Source of the DNA: Bacteroidales bacterium
GTDB lineage: Bacteria; Bacteroidota; Bacteroidia; Bacteroidales; P3
DNA: 22,387 bases
Reading direction: 5' to 3'
NCBI GenBank assembly: GCA_016296345.1
Contig: JAEDJL010000036.1
Span: 1 to 22,387, forward strand
Shown here: positions 16,074 to 22,387 of the stretch, piece by piece
Numbering within the stretch: the first letter of the stretch is position 1
Layout of the letters: each line of letters starts with the position of its first letter
Notes under the pieces: model-generated
The model's input: the letters and a program-made list of their open reading frames with translations, nothing else
The model's database searches: none
What the model was told of the DNA's origin: nothing
Position numbers and translations under genes: made by a program

Positions 16074-17643
16074 CTATGCTTTATATTTCTTGCTGATGTC
16101 TTTTGCAATCTTTTCCAACTCGGACAAAATATTGTCGTCTATTCGTCCTGCTTTCAAGTCTTCAAGCAATGTTTTGTGTTCTCTTTCGAGTTGGAAGATG
16201 TATTCTTGCTCAAAGTTTTTCACTTTGTCGATTGGAATGTCTTGCAACCAGCCTTTGGTTCCGCAAGCTATGATTGCAACTTGATGTTCTACCTTCATTG
16301 GTGAGTATTGCGGTTGCTTCAATATCTCAACATTGCGTTTTCCCTTTTCCAACACAAACTTTGTGGCAGCGTCCAAGTCTGGAAAAGGCTTCCAGCTCTC
16401 TGTATTGAGCTTGGTCCAACTTCAATGTTCCTGATACTTTTTTCATCGACTTAATTTGTGCCTTTCCTCCCACTCTTGAAACCGAAATACCTACATTGAT
16501 TGCAGGTCTTACGCCTGCATTGAAGAGGTTAGTCTCCAAAAATATCTGTCCGTCGGTAATTGAAATGACGTTTGTAGGGATATATGCCGACACGTCGCCT
16601 GCCTGAGTTTCGATGATTGGCAATGCCGTTAGCGAACCTCCTCCTTTGACAATAGGTTTCAAACACTCGGGCAGGTCATTCATATTTTTGGCAACGCTGT
16701 CTTCTGCAATTATCTTGCCTGCACGCTCCAACAATCTTGAGTGTAGGTAGAATACATCACCGGGATAGGCTTCACGTCCGGGCGGACGACGAAGCAACAA
16801 AGAGACTTCTCGATATGCAACAGCTTGTTTGCTCAAATCGTCATACACAACCAAGGCTGCTCGTCCCGTATCTCTGAAATACTCTCCTATTGCAGCTCCT
16901 GCAAATGGTGCATAGAACTGCATGGCTGCCGAATCGGAAGCTGTTGCTGCCAAAACAACAGTATATTTCATCGCTCCTTTTTCTTCGAGAGTTTTTACGA
17001 TGTTTGCAACGGTCGAACCTTTTTGTCCGCAAGCCACATAGATACAATACACCGGCTTTCCGCTGTCATAAAATTCTTTTTGGTTGAGTATGGTGTCTAT
17101 TGCGATAGCTGTCTTTCCTGTTTGTCGGTCTCCGATTATCAACTCTCTCTGTCCGCGTCCTATAGGTATCATCGAATCGACTGCTTTCAAACCTGTTTGC
17201 AATGGTTCTTCGACAGGCTGTCTGTAAATCACGCCCGGAGCTTTTCTTTCGAGCGGCATTTCAAACAATTCGCCCTCAATCTTGCCTTTTCCGTCAATCG
17301 GTTCTCCTATGGTGTTGATTACTCTTCCCAACAAGCCCTCTCCGACTCTTATGGAGGCAATTCGGTTTGTTCTTTTGACAATATCTCCTTCGCTAATCGA
17401 GTCTGCGTTTCCCAATATGACAACTCCCACATTGTCTTCTTCGAGATTTTGTACTATAGCTTGAACTCCGTTTTCAAACTCGACCAATTCTCCGGCTTGA
17501 ACGTTGCCAAGTCCGTACACTCTCGCAATTCCGTCTCCTGCAGTCAAAACCGTACCGACTTCTTCCAAACTTGTCTCAAGATTAGTGTTTGAAAGCTGTT
17601 GTCTGAGTATCGCCGTAACCTCCGATGGTTTAATTTCTGCCAT
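16074..17643 (-). pseudogene. atpA: F1 ATP synthase alpha subunit, frame broken by an apparent 11-nt deletion
   Basis: Alpha forms the F1 hexamer with beta and holds non-catalytic nucleotide sites. The first frame encodes 421 normal residues, with P-loop GDRQTGKT at 171-178 and the arginine finger Arg390 in SVSRVGG. After A-F-S (codon TCC at 16381-16383) it continues with foreign residues and stops at 16327. The normal C-terminus resumes in another frame with D-L-D-A-A-T-K from 16379 and runs 101 codons to a stop at 16074. Family members read about AFS-(K/R)-F-G-S-DLD here, so 12 nt should lie between the TCC and GAC codons but only one is present. Restoring 11 nt would give about 526 residues, the normal length. 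This is either real damage or an assembly error. The gene is third after atpF and atpH, with 59 nt between atpH and atpA. Confidence 0.9.
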
Positions 17644-17702
17644 ATCAAATATGCTTTATGTCGTTATTTTTCATCAATATCTTGTTTTCTTATGCCCCAA
17701 GG

Positions 17703-18260
17703 CTAAAATATCTTCTCGTAAACGTTCTTGGAAAAGCTCGTTTTCAACTTGGAAAACTGCTTCATGAAACTTGCATCGTAAAGTTTTCCATCGACAAACA
17801 AGTGAAATCCGCCAATCAAGTCTTTGTTTACCTCGGTTTGCAAATCAATTTCGGACTGCAAAGCCTCCTTTACCTTGTTTGAAATGAGCTGTAAGGTTGC
17901 CTCGTCCAAACTTTCGGCAGTTGTAATCTTCACCGTCTTGATGTGATTGTACTCCTTATATATATATGTATATCTTTCGGCAATCTCAAAAAGAAGAATG
18001 TCTCTTCGCTTTGCAATCAACAGCTCGACAAATGCAAGAGTCAAATCCTCAACCTTGCCCGAAAATATGCTGTTTACGATTGTTTTCTTCTTGCATGGCT
18101 TGATTACGGGATTTTTAAGCACTACCCGCAGTTCGTAATTTTGTTTGCACACCTCCATTACGGAGAGCATATCTTGGTAAACAGCCTCCGAAATGTTCTT
18201 TTCCAAAGCAAGGTCAAACAAAGACTGAGCATAACGAGTTTGTAGCTTGTAGCTGTTCAT
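17703..18260 (-). CDS. atpH: F1 ATP synthase delta subunit
   Basis: 185 residues. Delta (OSCP homologue) links the top of F1 to the peripheral b stalk. The N-terminal helical domain opens with the typical Y-A-x-S-L-F-D-L-A segment (residues 10-18). The family signature near the C-terminus is seen in KDLIGGFHLFVDGKLYDASF (around 146-165), followed by a short tail. The start is 7 nt after the atpF stop codon. The 59 nt between its TAG stop codon and atpA show no hairpin or promoter that I could recognise. Confidence 0.94.
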   Translation of the reverse strand: MNSYKLQTRYAQSLFDLALEKNISEAVYQDMLSVMEVCKQNYELRVVLKNPVIKPCKKKTIVNSIFSGKVEDLTLAFVELLIAKRRDILLFEIAERYTYIYKEYNHIKTVKITTAESLDEATLQLISNKVKEALQSEIDLQTEVNKDLIGGFHLFVDGKLYDASFMKQFSKLKTSFSKNVYEKIF

Positions 18261-18267
18261 GATACGT

Positions 18268-18759
18268 TTACAATTTTACCTCAGATATTTTCTTTTCAAT
18301 AATCTCGTTGCTTTTCTGCTTGTCCGAAAGCTCGTGTTTGAGCAAGTCTTCCGCAATTTCTATCGAAAGATTGGCTATTTCGTTTTTCAATTCCGTCATA
18401 GCGTGCAACTTTTCGTAGTTTATGGTCTCTCTTGCGGCGGATATTATTCGCTGAGCTTCTTGTTGGGCGCTTTCCTTAGCCTCTTCAATGATTTTTTCTT
18501 TCAAAATTTTGGTCTCTTTCAACATTTGGTCTCTTTCTTGCTGAGCTTGTTTCAAGAGTTGTTCGTTATCACATTGAAGTTGCTGCATTTCCTGCTTTGC
18601 TTTGTCGGCAGCTTCCAACGATTGTTTGATGCTCTCTTCCCTGTTCTTCATCATTCGCAAAACAACAGGCCAACCAAACTTCCCCAAAATGAACAACAAA
18701 ACAAGGAAAGTCAGGAACATCCAAAACAACAGACCAATTCCGGGTGTCAATAATCCCAT
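18268..18759 (-). CDS. atpF: F0 ATP synthase b subunit
   Basis: 163 residues. The b subunit dimer is the peripheral stalk. The N-terminus PGIGLLFWMFLTFLVLLFIL (about 6-25) is the single membrane helix, and KFGWPVV at its end is typical of the family. The remainder is a long charged coiled coil rich in Glu, Lys and Gln. It lies 88 nt after atpE, a gap that contains a hairpin, and 7 nt before atpH. Confidence 0.95.
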   Translation of the reverse strand: MGLLTPGIGLLFWMFLTFLVLLFILGKFGWPVVLRMMKNREESIKQSLEAADKAKQEMQQLQCDNEQLLKQAQQERDQMLKETKILKEKIIEEAKESAQQEAQRIISAARETINYEKLHAMTELKNEIANLSIEIAEDLLKHELSDKQKSNEIIEKKISEVKL

Positions 18760-18796
18760 ATCCTTAAAAGATTTCGTTCAAAAAAAATGCAACAGA

Positions 18797-18824
18797 GTGC
18801 TGTATCAAAAGTTTGACACAGCAC
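18797..18824 (-). promoter_or_regulatory. Hairpin between atpE and atpF (possible attenuator or RNA stabiliser)
   Basis: GTGCTGT (18797-18803) pairs with ACAGCAC (18818-18824). After one A/C mismatch the stem continues TCAAA (18805-18809) with TTTGA (18812-18816), leaving almost no loop. On the minus strand a run of seven T (18781-18787) lies about 10 nt past the stem. It is placed just after the c-subunit gene, where partial termination or stabilisation of upstream RNA would raise c relative to b. Confidence 0.6.
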
Positions 18825-18847
18825 CTTGTTTTGTTTTCGCTGTTTGT

Positions 18848-19108
18848 TTATTTCATCAATATGACCAACAAACAAACCACATTGGCAAACAAAGCGACTG
18901 CCTCGACCAAAGCTGCGGCGATAATCATGTTTGAACGAATATCACCCGTTGCTTCAGGTTGTCTTGCAATAGCTTCCATACCGCTTTTACCGATGTTTCC
19001 AATTCCAAGTCCTGCACCTATTGCAGCAAGACCTGCTCCAATTCCTGCCAAACCGTATCCAAACGGTGCCAAATTGCTAACTTCCAATAATGTTGATAAA
19101 AATGTCAT
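18848..19108 (-). CDS. atpE: F0 ATP synthase c subunit (proteolipid)
   Basis: 86 residues, two membrane helices joined by the polar loop ARQPEATGDI (48-57). Copies of c form the rotor ring. The ion-binding carboxylate is Glu69 in ALVEAVALFA. Sodium-binding rings have Gln in helix 1 and Ser-Thr after the Glu; here the aligned positions are Ile36 and Ala-Val, so proton coupling is inferred. It is the first gene of this operon; atpB, which normally precedes it, is not upstream, where two tRNA genes diverge instead. Confidence 0.96.
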   Translation of the reverse strand: MTFLSTLLEVSNLAPFGYGLAGIGAGLAAIGAGLGIGNIGKSGMEAIARQPEATGDIRSNMIIAAALVEAVALFANVVCLLVILMK

Positions 19109-19174
19109 AACTAATACTGTTTAGTGCTTTTATTACTTTTCTATCCTTTGATTTCAACTCTTGCAATCAGACCC

Positions 19175-19182
19175 CAAAGGTA
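19175..19182 (-). promoter_or_regulatory. -7 box of the atpEFHAG-nadB operon
   Basis: TACCTTTG on the minus strand, 66 nt before the atpE ATG, matches TAnnTTTG. A TTTG (19206-19209) lies 23 bp upstream, slightly farther than usual. Its presence supports atpE as the true first gene of the operon. Confidence 0.65.
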
Positions 19183-19296
19183 TGACTTTTTCTCGACACA
19201 TTGTACAAACGAAATTACAAAAAAATAAAATACAAATTTAATATCTTGATTTGCAAACTATTATCCTTACACCGAAAAAGTTTTTTGGCAAAAGGC

Positions 19297-19327
19297 TTTG
19301 CAAGAATGCAATAAAAGCGTACCTTTG
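19297..19327 (+). promoter_or_regulatory. Promoter of the tRNA-Lys / tRNA-Thr / amidohydrolase unit
   Basis: TTTG (19297-19300) is followed by a 19-bp spacer and TACCTTTG (19320-19327), a full match to the Bacteroidota promoter. tRNA-Lys begins 58 nt downstream of the box. I see no other promoter between it and the amidohydrolase gene. Confidence 0.85.
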
Positions 19328-19384
19328 CACTCGCAAATCGGGCAGAAAGGTCTCAAACAAGGGGCAGGAAAGCATCGAATGCAG

Positions 19385-19457
19385 GTCTTCGTAGCTCAGC
19401 TGGTAGAGCAATTGACTCTTAATCAATGGGTCCAGGGTTCGAGTCCCTGCGAGGACA
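19385..19457 (+). tRNA. tRNA-Lys (CTT)
   Basis: A cloverleaf with acceptor GTCTTCG pairing with CGAGGAC (one G:T pair), D arm GCTCAGCTGGTAGAGC, anticodon stem ATTGA/TCAAT around loop CTCTTAA (anticodon CTT), and T arm GGGTTCGAGTCCC. CCA is not encoded. It is the first gene after the 19297-19327 promoter. Confidence 0.95.
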
Positions 19458-19490
19458 CAAAGACATACAACCTCAACATAGGCTGAGCGT

Positions 19491-19563
19491 GCCACTTTAG
19501 CTCAGTTGGTAGAGCGCCGCATTCGTAATGCGTAGGTCTGCGGTTCGAGTCCGCAATGTGGCT
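19491..19563 (+). tRNA. tRNA-Thr (CGT)
   Basis: Acceptor GCCACTT pairs with ATGTGGC apart from one T-T mismatch. The anticodon loop TTCGTAA gives anticodon CGT, and the T arm is CGGTTCGAGTCCG. CCA is not encoded. It lies 33 nt after tRNA-Lys. Its 3' end is only 2 nt before the ATG of the amidohydrolase gene. Confidence 0.94.
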
Positions 19564-19565
19564 CT

Positions 19566-20774
19566 ATGAAAATCCAAGACAAAATCAGAGATTTAGCACG
19601 ACACCACTCAAATGGTGTCATTGCCTTACGCAGACACCTGCATCAATATCCCGAATTATCAAAGCAAGAAGTCAATACAGCCAATTTTATCTGCAACTAC
19701 TTGGACACTCTCGAAAGAGTAAGCTACACAAGAGACATTGCAGGCAACGGAATTTGCGGATTTGTCGAAGGAAGAAACCCACAAAGCGGCTGCGTTGCCC
19801 TCAGAGCCGACATGGATGCTCTTCCTATATGCGAAAAAACGAACCTTCCTTTCAAATCACTCAACGAAGGAGTAATGCACGCTTGCGGACACGATGTTCA
19901 TATTGCCGTTCTGCTCGGAGCAATCACCATTTTGTCAGAAATATCCGACGACTTTGAAGGCAGAGTGATGTTTATCTTCCAACCATCGGAAGAACACTAC
20001 CCGGGAGGAGCGATAACAATGCTCAATGCAGGCATATTCGACCAAGTGAAACCCTCAAAAATATTCGCCTTACACACAACTCCCGAAATGGAAACAGGAA
20101 AAATAGGCATAAGAGAGGGAAAATATATGGCATCAACCGACGAAATATATATAGAAGTAAGAGGCAGAGGAGGACACGGGGCAACTCCCGAACTGAATAT
20201 TGACCCTGTTGTTGCAGCTTCTCACATTGTGATAGCCTTGCAAACAATCGTCAGCCGCAATGCAAATCCCACAATGCCGACAACCTTTTCCGTCGGAAAA
20301 TTTATTGCAGAGGGACGAACAAACATAATACCCTCAACCGTCTCTCTTGAATGTATAATCAGAACGTTTGATGAGGCTTGGCGAAAACAAGCACACCGAC
20401 TCATACATCGCATAGCCGAAGAAACAGCAAAGGCATACGGAGCAACAGCAGACGTATTTATCGACCACGGTTACCCGTTTGTGAACAACAATCCCTCACT
20501 TGTACGCTCTGCAAAGCAATGGGCAAGAGACTATTTGGGAGAAGAGAACGTTCTCGACATCGATATGAGAATGACAGCCGAAGATTTCTCTTACTTTGCA
20601 CAAAGAGTTCCTGCCTGCTATTTTCGTTTGGGAACAAAGATTGCAGGAAAACCGATAACCAATCTTCACACTGCCGAATTTGATGTCGATGAGCGTTGCA
20701 TAGAAGTGGGAATGGGAGTGGCAACTCTCTTTGCCGTCAAGGGTTTGAGCGAAAATCAAGAACAAACACTCTGA
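19566..20774 (+). CDS. M20 family metallo-amidohydrolase/peptidase (M20D, HipO-like)
   Basis: 402 residues. M20D enzymes are two-metal hydrolases that remove acyl or amino-acid groups (hippurate, N-acetyl-diaminopimelate, IAA-amino acids); the exact substrate cannot be told. Expected metal ligands are Cys107 and His109 in ACGHDVH, Glu143 with catalytic Glu142 in PSEEHYPGGA, His170 in ALHTTPEM, and His368 in NLHTAEF. The dimerisation segment GRGGHGATPE is at 200-209. The opening up to LRRHLHQYPELS is where the family starts, so the ATG at 19566 appears correct even though it is 2 nt from tRNA-Thr and leaves no room for a normal leader. There is no signal peptide, so it is cytoplasmic. A terminator lies about 75 nt after the stop codon. 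Confidence 0.93.
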   Translation: MKIQDKIRDLARHHSNGVIALRRHLHQYPELSKQEVNTANFICNYLDTLERVSYTRDIAGNGICGFVEGRNPQSGCVALRADMDALPICEKTNLPFKSLNEGVMHACGHDVHIAVLLGAITILSEISDDFEGRVMFIFQPSEEHYPGGAITMLNAGIFDQVKPSKIFALHTTPEMETGKIGIREGKYMASTDEIYIEVRGRGGHGATPELNIDPVVAASHIVIALQTIVSRNANPTMPTTFSVGKFIAEGRTNIIPSTVSLECIIRTFDEAWRKQAHRLIHRIAEETAKAYGATADVFIDHGYPFVNNNPSLVRSAKQWARDYLGEENVLDIDMRMTAEDFSYFAQRVPACYFRLGTKIAGKPITNLHTAEFDVDERCIEVGMGVATLFAVKGLSENQEQTL

Positions 20775-20808
20775 AAACAACCGACAAAAACAAAATATCG
20801 GTCAAAAC

Positions 20809-20886
20809 AAATCGGCGTTTTACTCTCTCAAAACGCCATTTCAGCAGAATAAAACGGCGTTTCGTCATGGGCGAAACGCCGTTTTG
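20809..20886 (+). repeat. Intergenic repeat family A, copy A4
   Basis: Its first 17 bases (20809-20825) match copy A2 at 7303-7319 exactly, and AACGGCGTTT words follow. Its second half is the terminator hairpin at 20851-20885, so the repeat itself supplies the transcription stop between two convergent genes. Confidence 0.75.
20851..20885. terminator. Bidirectional terminator between convergent genes
   Basis: A perfect 14-bp stem AAAACGGCGTTTCG (20851-20864) pairs with 20872-20885 around a 7-nt loop, with A and T tracts at its base. It serves the amidohydrolase gene on the plus strand and the 373-residue T9SS gene on the minus strand. Confidence 0.87.
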
Positions 20887-20931
20887 TAATTGTCTGTTTT
20901 GCAAATGGTTTATTAAATGTTCGACTTGGTT

Positions 20932-22053
20932 TTATTGAACGACAAACTTTTTGTTCAGCTTACCTTTTTCGGTGGTTATTGTTATGAAATACGTTCCTTG
21001 AGCGTAGTTTATAAGAGACAGTTGCAGCGTTTTTGAGTTTACTTTTCTCTCTTCGACCAAGCGATTTAGTACATCAAAAACTGCAACACTCTCAATATCA
21101 TAATCGCAAGCGACATTCAATATTTCATTTGCAGGATTTGGATAAACCCTCACCGCCTTTTCCAAAAGCTCAACCGACAAAACACCGCTCGAAGTCGTGT
21201 CTTGAACACTTTCTTCCAAAACTTTTATAGGACAAATACCAAGAGGAGCATGAACCATTGTATCACAAAATACTGCTCCTCCACTAAATACATAGGGATA
21301 TGTGCAACGAAAGTCATAAGAACCGACGTCATTATACCAATTATCCACATCGGCTGCACTAACCCAATCGGACAAAGTATCTCTGACATTGTAAGAAATA
21401 TACAAAGGATACTTGGTTTCGCAACCTGCCGGAGTGCAATAATATTCAACGTTTGTTCCTCCGCGTGTACAAGATGTCTGATCTTTCAAGTATAGGCAGG
21501 ACATATATGCACCAAAACCATAACCACCGGAATAATAAATAGTATCATGTATAAATACTGATACATGATAATCCTCATACAAAGTGAGGGTATCGTCAAA
21601 AAGATACTCTATAAATCGGATATAACCGGAGGTATCCAAATATGGTTGATTGACTCCTCCCGATATGAATGTCTTTGAATACAACTCGTTTGACAGAGTT
21701 TCGTCCCAAATACCTATTTTTACGGTGTCAATATAATTATAAATATACCAATCGTAAGGAGTCAGTGTGGCAACTCCCATAATTTTGATACTGTCTTTGA
21801 CTTCATATCTTTGAGCATAGTTACATATTTCTTCCACTCTGCCATTGTTATTGATCAACAGCTGAACAAGATCAAGTGTTATGACGGAATTAAGTCCTTC
21901 ATATCTGTAATTGCTGTCTGCAAGTGGCGGAAAAACGTACTGATTGCCGTAATCACATTGATACCATGCCGTATCCAACTGTGCTTTTGCCGTAAATCCT
22001 GCAAAAATTATACTTACGACCAATAATGCTTTGAAGAAAAATGCTTTTTTCAT
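20932..22053 (-). CDS. T9SS-secreted cysteine-containing protein of unknown function
   Basis: 373 residues. The N-terminus is a signal peptide (basic MKKAFFFK, hydrophobic core, cleavage expected after AKA at 24). The end (about 294-373) is a T9SS type A sorting domain with VRVYPNPANEILNV, YAQGTYFITI and final KKFVVQ, so the protein is exported to the surface or medium. The middle (25-290) resembles no family I recognise. It is rich in Tyr and Asp and has nine Cys before the sorting domain, including a CTPAGC pair near 207-212, which suggests disulfides after export. It may be one beta-rich domain. It is transcribed alone, between the 20851-20885 terminator and its own promoter box. Confidence 0.85.
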   Translation of the reverse strand: MKKAFFFKALLVVSIIFAGFTAKAQLDTAWYQCDYGNQYVFPPLADSNYRYEGLNSVITLDLVQLLINNNGRVEEICNYAQRYEVKDSIKIMGVATLTPYDWYIYNYIDTVKIGIWDETLSNELYSKTFISGGVNQPYLDTSGYIRFIEYLFDDTLTLYEDYHVSVFIHDTIYYSGGYGFGAYMSCLYLKDQTSCTRGGTNVEYYCTPAGCETKYPLYISYNVRDTLSDWVSAADVDNWYNDVGSYDFRCTYPYVFSGGAVFCDTMVHAPLGICPIKVLEESVQDTTSSGVLSVELLEKAVRVYPNPANEILNVACDYDIESVAVFDVLNRLVEERKVNSKTLQLSLINYAQGTYFITITTEKGKLNKKFVVQ

Positions 22054-22079
22054 GGCTTAAAAAATAAAAATTTCAAGGA

Positions 22080-22109
22080 CAAAGTTACAAATGTTTTCCG
22101 ATTTTGCAA
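22080..22109 (-). promoter_or_regulatory. Promoter of the 373-residue T9SS gene
   Basis: On the minus strand TAACTTTG (22080-22087) matches TAnnTTTG, with TTGC (22106-22109) 18 bp upstream as a weaker -33 element. The leader would be about 20 nt. Confidence 0.7.
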
Positions 22110-22114
22110 TAGAA

Positions 22115-22168
22115 ATTCGGCGTTTTTTGTTCGATTAAGCGGGAAATTTGTAGGATAAAACGCCAAAC
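22115..22168 (+). repeat. Intergenic repeat family A, copy A5 (diverged)
   Basis: It retains TTCGGCGTTTT, a TCGA-T-AA-CGG block and AAAACGCC in the family A order, but with many changes. It sits between the T9SS gene's promoter and copy B3. Confidence 0.5.
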
Positions 22169-22190
22169 AGAGGTTTTCAAATTTAATTTG

Positions 22191-22387
22191 GAGGGACGCT
22201 TTTGCCCCTTATATATTGGATTGCTTTGAAAAATAGGACGTCCTATGGCGTTATAGGAATACCTGTCTTTGTGTGTAGAAATTGAATGGCAAAAACGTGT
22301 TGTTTTTCTTCGGATTTTTTCGCCGATTTTGTCCTTGTTTTTTCACTCATTTTTCGCTCTAAAAAATCGACTTTTTGATATGCTCGA
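22191..22387 (+). repeat. Intergenic repeat family B, copy B3 (runs off the window)
   Basis: This is the most complete copy. Its first half matches B2 (13210-13315) and includes the perfect 14-bp palindrome ATAGGACGTCCTAT followed by ATAGGAATACCTG. Its second half matches B1 (about 7003-7127) up to the CTCGA at the window end. The gene-free stretch 22054-22387 otherwise holds only the promoter and copy A5. Confidence 0.8.

Noticed and set aside
16327..16383. Programmed frameshift in atpA
   Set aside because: A simple one-base shift would still omit about four conserved residues, no typical slippery or stop-codon signal is present, and bacterial atpA is not known to use one. A deletion or assembly error fits better.

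Overview
The window looks like chromosomal DNA of a Bacteroidales-type bacterium (phylum Bacteroidota); the family cannot be fixed from the sequence. Three things point there: two secreted proteins end in type IX secretion (T9SS) type A sorting domains; nearly every transcription unit is preceded by the Bacteroidota promoter box TAnnTTTG, in three cases with a TTTG-like box 18-20 bp upstream; and the housekeeping proteins have the composition expected of that phylum. Base composition is AT-rich throughout.

Layout. 1-7.4 kb: a 2222-residue modular surface or secreted protein on the minus strand (signal peptide, seven FN3-like domains alternating with six cleaved-adhesin/MAM-like domains, two near-identical 90-residue FN3-like repeats, T9SS tail), flanked on both sides by a direct intergenic repeat. 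7.5-9.4 kb, minus: pyrK-pyrD (type 1B dihydroorotate dehydrogenase) followed by an initiator tRNA-Met. 9.5-13.1 kb, plus: a lipoprotein gene, then trigger factor (tig) and the ATPase gene ychF, 4 nt apart. 13.1-13.6 kb: an intergenic region with a 158-bp symmetrical array of GATAAT palindromes. 13.6-19.1 kb, minus: part of the F-type ATP synthase operon, atpE-atpF-atpH-atpA-atpG, closing with nadB 3 nt after atpG. atpA carries an apparent 11-nt deletion that breaks the frame. atpB, atpD and atpC are not here. 19.3-20.8 kb, plus: tRNA-Lys(CTT), tRNA-Thr(CGT) and, 2 nt later, an M20 amidohydrolase. 20.9-22.1 kb, minus: a 373-residue cysteine-containing T9SS cargo protein of unknown function.

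The genes are mostly ordinary housekeeping functions (pyrimidine and NAD synthesis, energy coupling, nascent-chain folding, translation) interspersed with envelope and secreted proteins. The unusual content is between genes. Two dispersed repeat families recur there: A (AACGGCGTTTT-rich, about 75 bp) and B (up to about 200 bp, containing ATAGGAATACCTG or a long T-rich tail). They recur next to both T9SS genes and around the GATAAT array, and one family A copy forms the terminator between two convergent genes. No CRISPR array, insertion sequence transposase or phage gene was seen.
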